A DNA stretch of 7,030 bases. It comes from RGIG2707 sp045600065. Lineage in GTDB: Bacteria; Bacillota; Clostridia; Peptostreptococcales; Anaerovoracaceae. The stretch covers positions 1-7,030 of the forward strand of contig JAZRXE010000030.1 in the NCBI GenBank assembly GCA_045600065.1, read 5' to 3'. The notes below the pieces were generated by a model. The model did no database searches, was not told the DNA's origin, and saw only the letters and a list, made by a program, of their open reading frames with translations. Numbering within the stretch: position 1 is the first letter of the stretch; the number at the start of each line of letters is the position of its first letter. Below, in pieces: positions 1 through 5,322 of the stretch. Both the position numbers and the translations under genes were made by a program.

Positions 1-15
1 CTGTCTTTCTGTCAT
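1..15 (-). CDS. M20 amidohydrolase paralog, first five codons only (runs off left edge)
   Basis: Read on the minus strand, these 15 bases are ATG followed by codons for T-E-R-Q. The same 15 bases open the M20 gene at 2208-3584, and the same five residues open the one at 3650-5029. A ribosome binding site, AAGAGGTAAT, lies just upstream and is shared with the leader of the 3650-5029 copy. A promoter with the same hexamers as that copy lies at 79-107. Together these make it very likely that another M20 copy begins here and continues beyond the window. No catalytic residue is visible, so the family assignment rests only on the shared start, ribosome binding site and promoter. Confidence 0.62.
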
Positions 16-39
16 TTTATTACCTCTTTCTTATTTATC

Positions 40-62
40 CCGCTGCACCCGGTGTGCAGCGG
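40..62 (-). other. 9-bp perfect hairpin in the leader of the left-edge M20 gene
   Basis: CCGCTGCAC (40-48) pairs with GTGCAGCGG (54-62) around a 5-base loop. No T-run follows on either strand, so it is a poor intrinsic terminator. It lies downstream of the predicted transcription start (about 72) and ends some 24 bases before the ATG. A 5' mRNA-stabilising hairpin or a protein-binding leader element is more likely. The upstream amide hydrolase gene shows no other convincing terminator, so a weak terminator role cannot be excluded. Confidence 0.4.
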
Positions 63-78
63 ATAATATATCAAATTA

Positions 79-107
79 AGAATATCAAAGATGATTGTCG
101 AAGTCAA
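79..107 (-). promoter_or_regulatory. Promoter of the left-edge M20 gene
   Basis: On the minus strand, TTGACT (-35, 102-107) and TATTCT (-10, 79-84) are separated by exactly 17 bp, with a TGn extension just before the -10. Both hexamers, the spacer length and the TGn are the same at the promoter of the M20 gene at 3650-5029. An imperfect inverted repeat, GATTG (93-97) and CAATC (105-109), overlaps the -35 and could be an operator. Predicted transcription start is near 72. Confidence 0.65.
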
Positions 108-149
108 TCGAGCATTGAAGCGCAGCAGCGGCCGGCTCCTGTTTAACCG

Positions 150-1304
150 CTAAAGCTTGAAGCTGCGGCAGTGATAGTAATCCATATCTATCCACAGATC
201 CATTGTAAGCCCCTGCATGTCATAGATGACGCTCCACAGGGTCAGGCCCGGATCGGTGCCTTCGTTTCTGTTCTGTGCCGCCAGCTGCAGGTATGCCTTG
301 GCTCTTTCGATGGTCATTCCCTTGGGGAAACGCTTGTATGCCATGGCGATCGTATCGAAGCGCTCGTAGCCTGAACCGAAGCGGTCCTCGCGGCTCAGAT
401 AGAAGTTGGTGGAGCAAGGGGTGTCTACGATGTTCAGCTTGTTGTCCACCCATTCCAGCAGGGCATACTGACCCTTTGCATCGGCAACCAGTATGTGATA
501 ATCGGAGCAGGGCAGCAGCGTTCTGACATTGGTATCACGGGCAAGCTTGAGCGCCTCGTCCACATCGGCACACTGATCGAGCATGCGGCGCATCATAACG
601 GTGTGATACATGGGGGTTTTGCCCGGATCATCCTGCTTTACGCCGTAGGCCTTGTTGTTCTTCCATGTGCGTCTGTCCGCGGTGTTTATCGCAAGAGAAT
701 CCTTGCGAGCCCTGGTGCTGAGCCTGTCGGGAAGCTGTCCGCTTTCGGTAAGGATCAGAGCCTTTTTCTTGGCCAGCCTGTCAAGGCTTTCGGGATCGGT
801 ATATTCGATCTCTTCCCAGTTGTTTTCGGTGTTGAGAGCCATGATGGATACGGTGAGTCCGCGGCTGTTGATCCCGTCGACACAGATAAAGGGCAGTATA
901 GCGGCGGCGGAGATATCGGATCTGCCGTCATCGAAGAATCCCTCAAAGGCCGTGCCGTGTACCGGATCCAGCCAGTAGGCATCGGCCATGCCTATGGATT
1001 CGTATTTTGCGTTAGGGTTTTTGCACCTTACGACCATATCCAGGGCGGTCAGCTGACCGTCAAGCTCGTCGGCATATCTGAAATGGCTGTAATCGTAATT
1101 CCTGGCCATGATGAATCCGCCTTTCAGGTCAGGTGTGACAAAGGTGGAGCAGCTTGCTGCCATCATCTTGTCCAGCATGGGCTCCAGCGGATAATAATCG
1201 GCGTCAAAGCACAGCTCGTAAAGGCGGCCTTTGTCATCCAGCCGTTTGACGGAATCGAGTATGCGGGCAAATTCTCCCGCGGGGAAAAGTGCATGGGGAT
1301 TCAT
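150..1304 (-). CDS. Ntn-type linear amide C-N hydrolase (choloylglycine hydrolase / acid ceramidase-like)
   Basis: A 384-residue protein that probably hydrolyses a linear amide bond, as in bile-salt hydrolases, penicillin V acylases and the NAAA/acid ceramidase group. Cys52 (in CSTFVTP) fits the N-terminal nucleophile. ARNYDY at 67-72 supplies the family's Arg and Asp. DGINSRGL at 143-150 and TNFYL at 299-303 match later family motifs, and the C-terminal WSVIYD (357-362) also fits. In this family the Cys must become the N-terminus, so the 51 residues before it would be a removed propeptide; bile-salt hydrolases lose only the initiator Met, whereas NAAA and acid ceramidase have propeptides. 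No signal peptide or membrane segment is seen, so it is probably cytoplasmic. The start has AAGGAG seven bases upstream. It lies 48 bases after the S-component gene and is probably cotranscribed with it. The substrate is unknown. Confidence 0.83.
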   Translation of the reverse strand: MNPHALFPAGEFARILDSVKRLDDKGRLYELCFDADYYPLEPMLDKMMAASCSTFVTPDLKGGFIMARNYDYSHFRYADELDGQLTALDMVVRCKNPNAKYESIGMADAYWLDPVHGTAFEGFFDDGRSDISAAAILPFICVDGINSRGLTVSIMALNTENNWEEIEYTDPESLDRLAKKKALILTESGQLPDRLSTRARKDSLAINTADRRTWKNNKAYGVKQDDPGKTPMYHTVMMRRMLDQCADVDEALKLARDTNVRTLLPCSDYHILVADAKGQYALLEWVDNKLNIVDTPCSTNFYLSREDRFGSGYERFDTIAMAYKRFPKGMTIERAKAYLQLAAQNRNEGTDPGLTLWSVIYDMQGLTMDLWIDMDYYHCRSFKL

Positions 1305-1320
1305 AATATTACTCCTTGTT

Positions 1321-1347
1321 TAAGACAGAGAACCGTCCCCTGTCTTA
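1321..1347 (-). repeat. REP-like hairpin with GGGGACGGTTC core
   Basis: TAAGACAG (1321-1328) pairs perfectly with CTGTCTTA (1340-1347) across an 11-base loop. The plus-strand core GACAGAGAACCGTCCCC closely resembles short palindromic units that I recall being scattered through many Bacillota genomes, often linked to REP-associated tyrosine transposases. No transposase is present here. It fills most of the 48-base gap between the S-component and amide hydrolase genes and would form a stem in their shared mRNA. It lacks a T-run, so it should not be a strong terminator. Confidence 0.5.
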
Positions 1348-1352
1348 TAATC

Positions 1353-1928
1353 CTACCAGTTTATAAGTCCTGCTCGCTTAAGGGCTGTAAATACCGCCGG
1401 CCAGAGTACGGATACCATAAGCGTTGAGATCAGCGCGTTCACCAGAGTAGTGGCTGAGCCTATCTTGGCAAGAGTCGCCGCCATGTCCTGGGGAATGCCT
1501 ATCAGATAGGTCTTGTAATAGTAGCCGAATATGGGATCCAGGACCACGTTGCATCCCAGAGCAGCCGCGGCGGCAATGGTGGCACATCTTGTCTGGGCCT
1601 TGATGTCTTTCTTTTCTTTGATATGCAGCCTGCCGGAAACGAACAGGGTGATCATGCCTATGACAAGCTTTAAAACAAAGGTCTTGGGTGCGGAGGATAC
1701 ATAGCCTGAGGTGACATCCGCAAGGGTGAGCCCCAGAGCGCCGGCGCAGGGGCCCCACATGTCGCCCACCAGCAGAGTGCCCAGAACCACAAAGGCGTTG
1801 CCCATGTGAATGGCGGTACGCTCGGTGCCGACGGGTATATCTATTCTGAGGAACTGAAATCCTATATAACAAAGGGCCATTATGATGGCGCATTGTGTAA
1901 GTCTGATCATTTTTTTATTGCTGCTCAT
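1353..1928 (-). CDS. ECF transporter S-component (substrate-binding membrane protein)
   Basis: A 191-residue, very hydrophobic protein with about six membrane segments (roughly 9-27, 41-58, 60-76, 82-99, 114-135, 158-184). Size and pattern fit substrate-binding S-components of energy-coupling factor importers, which capture vitamins or metals at the membrane. The AxxxA pattern AIIMA (14-18) in helix 1 matches the EcfT-contact motif of this family, and HMGN (41-44) is a common S-component feature. No EcfA or EcfT gene is visible, so it probably shares a module encoded elsewhere (group II). AGAGGAGG precedes the ATG at good spacing. It has its own promoter and leads into the amide hydrolase gene, so its ligand may be a substrate or product of that enzyme. 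No riboswitch was found in the short leader, so the ligand is not assigned. Confidence 0.85.
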   Translation of the reverse strand: MSSNKKMIRLTQCAIIMALCYIGFQFLRIDIPVGTERTAIHMGNAFVVLGTLLVGDMWGPCAGALGLTLADVTSGYVSSAPKTFVLKLVIGMITLFVSGRLHIKEKKDIKAQTRCATIAAAAALGCNVVLDPIFGYYYKTYLIGIPQDMAATLAKIGSATTLVNALISTLMVSVLWPAVFTALKRAGLINW

Positions 1929-1943
1929 ATATTGCCTCCTCTG

Positions 1944-1961
1944 TTAATATATATATATTAA
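1944..1961. promoter_or_regulatory. 18-bp AT-only palindrome in the S-component leader
   Basis: TTAATATATATATATTAA is a perfect palindrome lying between the predicted transcription start (about 1965) and the ribosome binding site (1935-1942). Its place just downstream of the start fits an operator, but alternating AT runs are easily palindromic by chance. Confidence 0.35.
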
Positions 1962-1971
1962 TGGTGTGTTT

Positions 1972-2000
1972 ATTTTACCATAAAACCTGACTGCCGTAAA
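1972..2000 (-). promoter_or_regulatory. Promoter of the S-component / amide hydrolase unit
   Basis: On the minus strand, TTTACG (-35, 1995-2000) and TAAAAT (-10, 1972-1977) are 17 bp apart, with TGG directly before the -10 (extended -10). The start would be near 1965, giving a leader of about 36 bases, too short for a riboswitch. Confidence 0.6.
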
Positions 2001-2060
2001 CCGATACCCAGGATATCATTTAGTCCCGAACAGGGAAAGACTTATCAGGACTGCCTTAAA
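1989..2060. repeat. Direct repeat GACTGCC[G/T]TAAA, two copies 60 bp apart
   Basis: GACTGCCGTAAA (1989-2000) and GACTGCCTTAAA (2049-2060) match at 11 of 12 positions. The first overlaps the -35 of the S-component promoter and the second lies 60 bp further upstream. This spacing would suit a looping or cooperative regulator, but it may be chance in an AT-rich stretch. Confidence 0.3.
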
Positions 2061-2092
2061 AATGAACCCCTGTCAGAATGTCCGGCTCGGTA

Positions 2093-2128
2093 TACAAGAA
2101 AACGCGCCCCGTATCAGTCCCGGGGCGC
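2093..2128 (-). terminator. Intrinsic terminator after the M20 gene at 2208-3584
   Basis: GCGCCCCG (2104-2111) pairs with CGGGGCGC (2121-2128) around a 9-base loop. On the minus strand it is followed by GTTTTCTTGTAT, a U-rich tail. It lies about 80 bases beyond the M20 stop and separates the M20 genes from the S-component unit. Confidence 0.7.
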
Positions 2129-2141
2129 ACTCGTTGTATTC

Positions 2142-2172
2142 AGATACCCCTCGTCGGTGGGTATCTTTTTTT
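2142..2172 (+). terminator. Plus-strand intrinsic terminator with no plus-strand gene before it
   Basis: AGATACCC (2142-2149) pairs with GGGTATCT (2159-2166), followed by seven T residues (2166-2172). The orientation stops transcription moving rightwards into the 3' end of the M20 gene. No plus-strand gene ends here. It may simply block antisense transcription as half of a back-to-back pair with the minus-strand terminator beside it. Confidence 0.6.
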
Positions 2173-2207
2173 GTCAGGTTTTTATGTTCAGGGCAGCAGG
2201 CTCGGGT

Positions 2208-3584
2208 TTACTTCCACTCGACCTTGGCGTTTCCGTTCTCATCGTATACAACTGCATCCTTGTCCAGCATCAGCTGGTCTACGGCCTTGAAGTATTCGGC
2301 TGTGCTGGCGTAGGGAGCCTTGTAGTTGGCTACGACTTCCTTGCCGGCAGCGGCGCCGTTGGAGAGCAGAGCGTCGGCTACGAACAGTTCTGCTTTAAGG
2401 GCGTTGTAGCACAGGCGGTTGATATCGTCTACATAGTAGTCTATTCCGTGTCCGGTGCCGCGGATGCCGGAGGTGAAGAACTTGCAGCCGGGCATTACGC
2501 AGGTCAGATCGCCGAAGTCGGCGGAGCCGGTGCCCCAGCCGTCATAGGTGAACTTGACTCTTTCCGGTCCTACCAGATCTCCGCAGGCCTTCTCGGCGAT
2601 GTGCATCATGGTCTCGTCCAGGATCTCGGGGGAGTAGCCCGGTCTGTCGTGCAGCTCAACGCCGCAGCCCATGGCCAGAGCAGCGCCGGTCATAGCTCTG
2701 TTGAACTTGGTGCTTTCGGTGATCATGGCTTCGATGGTCTTGCCTCTGACATAGGATTCGATCTTCATCTCATCGGGGATGATGTTCACAGCGCAGTTGA
2801 CGCCCATCATGATGGGATGGAAGCGGATGTAATCCTTCTCCTGCAGGGTCTCTCTCAGGTCGTTGCAGGCCTGCAGACCAAGCATTGCGGCATACTGAGC
2901 GTTGTGGCCCAGATGGGGAGCGCCGCCTGCGTGAGAGCTCTTGCCCTTGAAGCGCACGGTCTTGGCCATACAGCCGTTCTTGCCTCTGGCGGAGGTGAAG
3001 TCTACATCGGGGCCGCCGTCGCCTGCGTGGAACATGAAGACCATGTCAACGTCTTCGAAATATCCTCTGTGGAGGAATTCAACCTTGCCGCCCATGTAGC
3101 TGATGACGCCTTGCTTGCGGAGGGTATCTCTGAATTCCAGCTGTATCATTTCTTCTGCGGGCACCAGCATGATGCGGATCTTGCCGGACAGGCCGTCCAG
3201 AGCGCCGGGCTCCTTGAGAGCCAGGGCCATGCCGTAGGCTGTGGCAGCCTGGGCGTGATGGCCGCAGCTGTGTGCCATGCCGTTGACGGATTCGGGGTGG
3301 TTGGCGATGTCAAGAGCATCCAGCTCTGCAAGGAAGCAGAGGGTGGGGCCGGGTCTGCCGGTATCGATGGTGGTGAAGAAGCCTGTGGTCTTTCCGAACT
3401 TGGGATCCTGATCTGCTCTGAAGAGCTCATAGCCCAGAGCCTGGAACTTTTCGATCAGGTATTCGTTGGCTTCCCATTCGGTGAAGCCTGTCTGGGGATG
3501 AGCCCACAGCCAGCGCTCTGCCTCGAGGATCTGGTCTCTCTGCTTGTCTACGATCTTGCAGAGGAATTCCTGTCTTTCTGTCAT
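2208..3584 (-). CDS. M20 family metallo-amidohydrolase, paralog A (458 aa)
   Basis: A cytoplasmic amidohydrolase of the M20 peptidase clan, close in motif layout to M20D enzymes (aminobenzoyl-glutamate, hippurate and IAA-amino acid hydrolases). These use a dinuclear metal site to cut acyl-amino acid or peptide-like amides. Visible key residues, numbered from the second Met: Cys107 and His109 (HSCGHHAQ), Glu144-Glu145 (PAEEMI), His186, the lid-domain His218 (SSHAGG), GTGSADFGD near 351-359, and His379 (GTGHGIDY). I chose the ATG at 3584 rather than 3593: AGAAAGG abuts the upstream ATG with no spacing but sits 9 bases before the inner one, which also gives MTERQ as in the other copies. Length is typical of the family and no site residue is missing. 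It follows paralog B by 65 bases with a terminator between, so it may be expressed less. The substrate is unknown. Confidence 0.9.
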   Translation of the reverse strand: MTERQEFLCKIVDKQRDQILEAERWLWAHPQTGFTEWEANEYLIEKFQALGYELFRADQDPKFGKTTGFFTTIDTGRPGPTLCFLAELDALDIANHPESVNGMAHSCGHHAQAATAYGMALALKEPGALDGLSGKIRIMLVPAEEMIQLEFRDTLRKQGVISYMGGKVEFLHRGYFEDVDMVFMFHAGDGGPDVDFTSARGKNGCMAKTVRFKGKSSHAGGAPHLGHNAQYAAMLGLQACNDLRETLQEKDYIRFHPIMMGVNCAVNIIPDEMKIESYVRGKTIEAMITESTKFNRAMTGAALAMGCGVELHDRPGYSPEILDETMMHIAEKACGDLVGPERVKFTYDGWGTGSADFGDLTCVMPGCKFFTSGIRGTGHGIDYYVDDINRLCYNALKAELFVADALLSNGAAAGKEVVANYKAPYASTAEYFKAVDQLMLDKDAVVYDENGNAKVEWK

Positions 3585-3613
3585 TTTGATCATCCTTTCT
3601 CAGTTTATGATAT

Positions 3614-3641
3614 AAAAACCTGCGCCCAAAGGGGGCGCAGG
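3614..3641 (-). terminator. Intrinsic terminator between M20 paralogs B and A
   Basis: CCTGCGCCC (3619-3627) pairs with GGGCGCAGG (3633-3641) around a 5-base loop; on the minus strand TTTTTATA follows. It begins 8 bases after the stop of paralog B. Only about 30 bases remain before the start of paralog A, and the only promoter-like match there is weak (TTGGGC, 16 bp, TAAACT). Paralog A therefore probably depends on read-through. Confidence 0.75.
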
Positions 3642-3649
3642 GATGGGAA

Positions 3650-5029
3650 CTAATTCTTCCAGCTTACTGTGGCATTGCCGTTTTCATCATAAACGACAGC
3701 GTCCTTGTCCAGATTGATCTGTTCAAGGTCTGCCATGTAATCGGCTATGGATGCGTAGGGCGCTTCGTATTCGTCGATGATCTCCATGGCTCTCTTTGCT
3801 CCGTTGCTGAGCAGTCTTTCTGCCAGGAAGAGCTGAGCCTTTGCGGAGTTTACACAAAGTCTGTTTACGTCGCCTACCTTGAAATCTATACCATGCTCGG
3901 TACCGTATTCACCGCCGCAGTTGAACTGGATGGCGGGCATTACCATGGTGCAGTCGCCCACATCAGAGGAGGCGGTGCCCCAGGATTCGTAATTGTACCT
4001 GACGCGGTCCTTGCCCACCAGATCGATGGCTGCCAGCTCGGATTCCTTCTGCAGGGGGATGCTGTAGTTTCTGGGAGCGTAGCCCGGTCTGTCCACAAGC
4101 TCCACGCCGCAGCCCATGGCCAGAGCGGCGCCGGTGAGAGCCCGGTTGAACTTCTTGTTCTCTTCGATCATGGACTTCATGGAGGCAGCGCGGACGTAGG
4201 ATTCGATCTTCATCTCGTCGGGGATGATGTTCACGGCGCAGTTGACGCCCATCATGATGGGGTGGAAGCGGATGAAATCCTTTTCCTGAAGGGTCTCTCT
4301 AAGGTCGTTGCAGGCCTGCAGACCCAGCATGGCGGCATACTGGGCGTTGTGGCCCAGATGGGGCGCTCCGCCTGCGTGTGAGCTCTTGCCCTTGAATCTG
4401 ATGGTCTTTGCCATGCAGCCGTTGGAGCCCTTGTTGCCGTTGAAATCTATCTGATCGCCGCTGGTATCCCCGTGAACGAGTATTGCCATGTCCACGCCGT
4501 CGAAGTAGCCTCTGTACATGAATTCGGGCTTTCCGCCGTTGTATTTGATAATGCCCTGCTTGCGCAGACCTTCTCTGAACTCCAGCTGTATCATCTCTTC
4601 TGCGGGTATTGCCATAAGGCGTATCCTTCCGGACAGACCGTCCAGTGCGCCGGGCTGCTTAAGGGCCGCGGCGATGCCCAGAAGGGCCGCGGACTGTGCG
4701 TGGTGGCCGCAGCAGTGGGCCATGCCGTTTACCGATTCGGGATGGTTGGCGATGTCCAGTGCGTCCATCTCGCCCATAATGGCCAGGGTGGGGCCGGGAA
4801 GTCCGGTATCGATCTCAGTCCAGAAGCCCGGGATCTTGCCGAACCTGGGATCCTGGTCGGCTCTGTGGAGCTGATAGCCCAGGGCCTCGTACTTTTCGAT
4901 CAGGTAAGCGTTGGTCTGCCATTCGGTATAACCCACCTCGGGGTGCTGCCAGATAAAGCGCTCTGCGTCGCAGATCAGATCTCTGACTGCGTCTACGTTC
5001 CTGACAATGAGTTCTTGTCTTTCTGTCAT
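3650..5029 (-). CDS. M20 family metallo-amidohydrolase, paralog B (459 aa)
   Basis: Tandem paralog of the M20 gene downstream, with the same start (MTERQE) and the same tail (DKDAVVYDENGNA). Metal and catalytic residues fall at identical positions: Cys107, His109 (HCCGHHAQ), Glu144-Glu145, His186 (LVHGD), His218 and His379 (GTEHGIDF). Two details differ: HCC instead of HSC beside the metal Cys, and GTASSDVGD where paralog A and the right-edge copy have [GS]TGS[AS]DFGD. The segment around 319-335 (APRNYSIPLQKES) also diverges most. These lie near the active site of the family and suggest a shifted substrate range (inference). AGAGG sits 8-9 bases before the ATG. It is the first gene leftward from the divergent marR region, has its own promoter at 5117-5145, and is followed by a terminator. 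No signal peptide is seen. Confidence 0.9.
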   Translation of the reverse strand: MTERQELIVRNVDAVRDLICDAERFIWQHPEVGYTEWQTNAYLIEKYEALGYQLHRADQDPRFGKIPGFWTEIDTGLPGPTLAIMGEMDALDIANHPESVNGMAHCCGHHAQSAALLGIAAALKQPGALDGLSGRIRLMAIPAEEMIQLEFREGLRKQGIIKYNGGKPEFMYRGYFDGVDMAILVHGDTSGDQIDFNGNKGSNGCMAKTIRFKGKSSHAGGAPHLGHNAQYAAMLGLQACNDLRETLQEKDFIRFHPIMMGVNCAVNIIPDEMKIESYVRAASMKSMIEENKKFNRALTGAALAMGCGVELVDRPGYAPRNYSIPLQKESELAAIDLVGKDRVRYNYESWGTASSDVGDCTMVMPAIQFNCGGEYGTEHGIDFKVGDVNRLCVNSAKAQLFLAERLLSNGAKRAMEIIDEYEAPYASIADYMADLEQINLDKDAVVYDENGNATVSWKN

Positions 5030-5066
5030 TTGAATTACCTCTTGCTGTATTCTGCTGCTCTGAAAA

Positions 5067-5097
5067 CCCGGACCGTCGGGCGGCAGGCCCTGAGGGC
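5067..5097 (-). promoter_or_regulatory. Overlapping GC hairpins in the paralog B leader
   Basis: Three 4-bp GC stems compete: CCCG (5067-5070) with CGGG (5077-5080), GGGC (5078-5081) with GCCC (5087-5090), and that GCCC with GGGC (5094-5097). Neighbouring stems exclude one another, a layout seen in switching leaders. The leader (about 5110 to 5030) has no upstream ATG and matches no riboswitch I know. The stems are short, so this is a weak call. Confidence 0.28.
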
Positions 5098-5105
5098 AGT
5101 TTTTT

Positions 5106-5134
5106 TACCTGAGAAAAGAATAGCAAATCAGGTA
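5106..5134. promoter_or_regulatory. Inverted repeat TACCTGA-N15-TCAGGTA around the paralog B -10
   Basis: TACCTGA (5106-5112) and TCAGGTA (5128-5134) are perfect inverted arms whose 15-base centre contains the -10 box (5117-5122) of the paralog B promoter. A repressor bound here would block that promoter. The arms resemble the half-site TACCTTGA of the marR-proximal palindrome with one base less, so the same MarR protein is a possible ligand (inference). Confidence 0.42.
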
Positions 5135-5145
5135 TGTAAAGTCAA
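5117..5145 (-). promoter_or_regulatory. Promoter of M20 paralog B
   Basis: On the minus strand, TTGACT (-35, 5140-5145) and TATTCT (-10, 5117-5122) are 17 bp apart, with TGC just before the -10 (extended -10). Hexamers and spacing equal those of the promoter at 79-107. The start would be near 5110, giving a leader of about 80 bases. Confidence 0.7.
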
Positions 5146-5209
5146 TGAAAGGCAGCGCAGTGAGTGTTCATTAAGATAATTAAAAAATATTAATCCGCAA
5201 AAATGTTAA

Positions 5210-5223
5210 TCAAGGTACCTTGA
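5210..5223. promoter_or_regulatory. Candidate MarR operator O1 (perfect palindrome)
   Basis: TCAAGGTACCTTGA is a perfect 14-bp palindrome that overlaps the -35 (5220-5225) of the marR promoter. MarR dimers typically bind palindromes of this size in their own promoters. A second site with the same AAGGTACCT core lies with its centre 37 bp downstream. Confidence 0.6.
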
Positions 5224-5247
5224 AATATTTCTCATCTGTGGTATTAT
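5220..5247 (+). promoter_or_regulatory. marR promoter
   Basis: TTGAAA (-35, 5220-5225) and TATTAT (-10, 5242-5247) with a 16-bp spacer and TGG directly before the -10. AT-rich sequence upstream (5170-5209) could act as an UP element. Both boxes touch GGTACC-centred palindromes, so occupancy by a repressor would shut the promoter. Predicted start near 5254, giving a leader of about 69 bases. Confidence 0.7.
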
Positions 5248-5260
5248 TAAGGTACCTAAA
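5247..5260. promoter_or_regulatory. Candidate MarR operator O2 (near-perfect palindrome)
   Basis: TTAAGGTACCTAAA is palindromic with one mismatched pair and shares AAGGTACCT with O1. It abuts the -10 and covers the predicted transcription start of marR, an ideal place for repression. Confidence 0.55.
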
Positions 5261-5322
5261 CAATAGATCGTTTCATTTGCTGCAGCTTCCGGGCTGAGAT
5301 GTAAAGAAAGGGGATAAACGAT

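Noticed and set aside
68..89. Direct repeat ATATCAAA at 68-75 and 82-89
   Set aside because: Short, AT-rich and overlapping the -10 region; likely chance.
495..1427. 310-codon open frame on the plus strand
   Set aside because: It is antisense to the Ntn hydrolase, which has clear family motifs and a good ribosome binding site; the mirror frame has neither.
1929..2100. Possible vitamin riboswitch upstream of the S-component gene
   Set aside because: I found no TPP, THF, FMN, cobalamin or preQ1 signature, and the predicted start leaves only about 36 bases of leader.
3585..3593. Three extra N-terminal codons (M-I-K) for paralog A
   Set aside because: The ribosome binding site directly touches this ATG, leaving no spacing. 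The inner ATG has proper spacing and gives the MTERQ start shared by the other copies.
2157..3653. 498-codon open frame on the plus strand
   Set aside because: It lies fully antisense to M20 paralog A. Long mirror frames like this arise from strong codon bias; it has no domain, and its translation is low-complexity (Gly, Val, Ala, His rich).
5299..5304. ATG-TAA minimal start-stop ORF in the marR leader
   Set aside because: No ribosome binding site is seen before it and such hexamers are common by chance.
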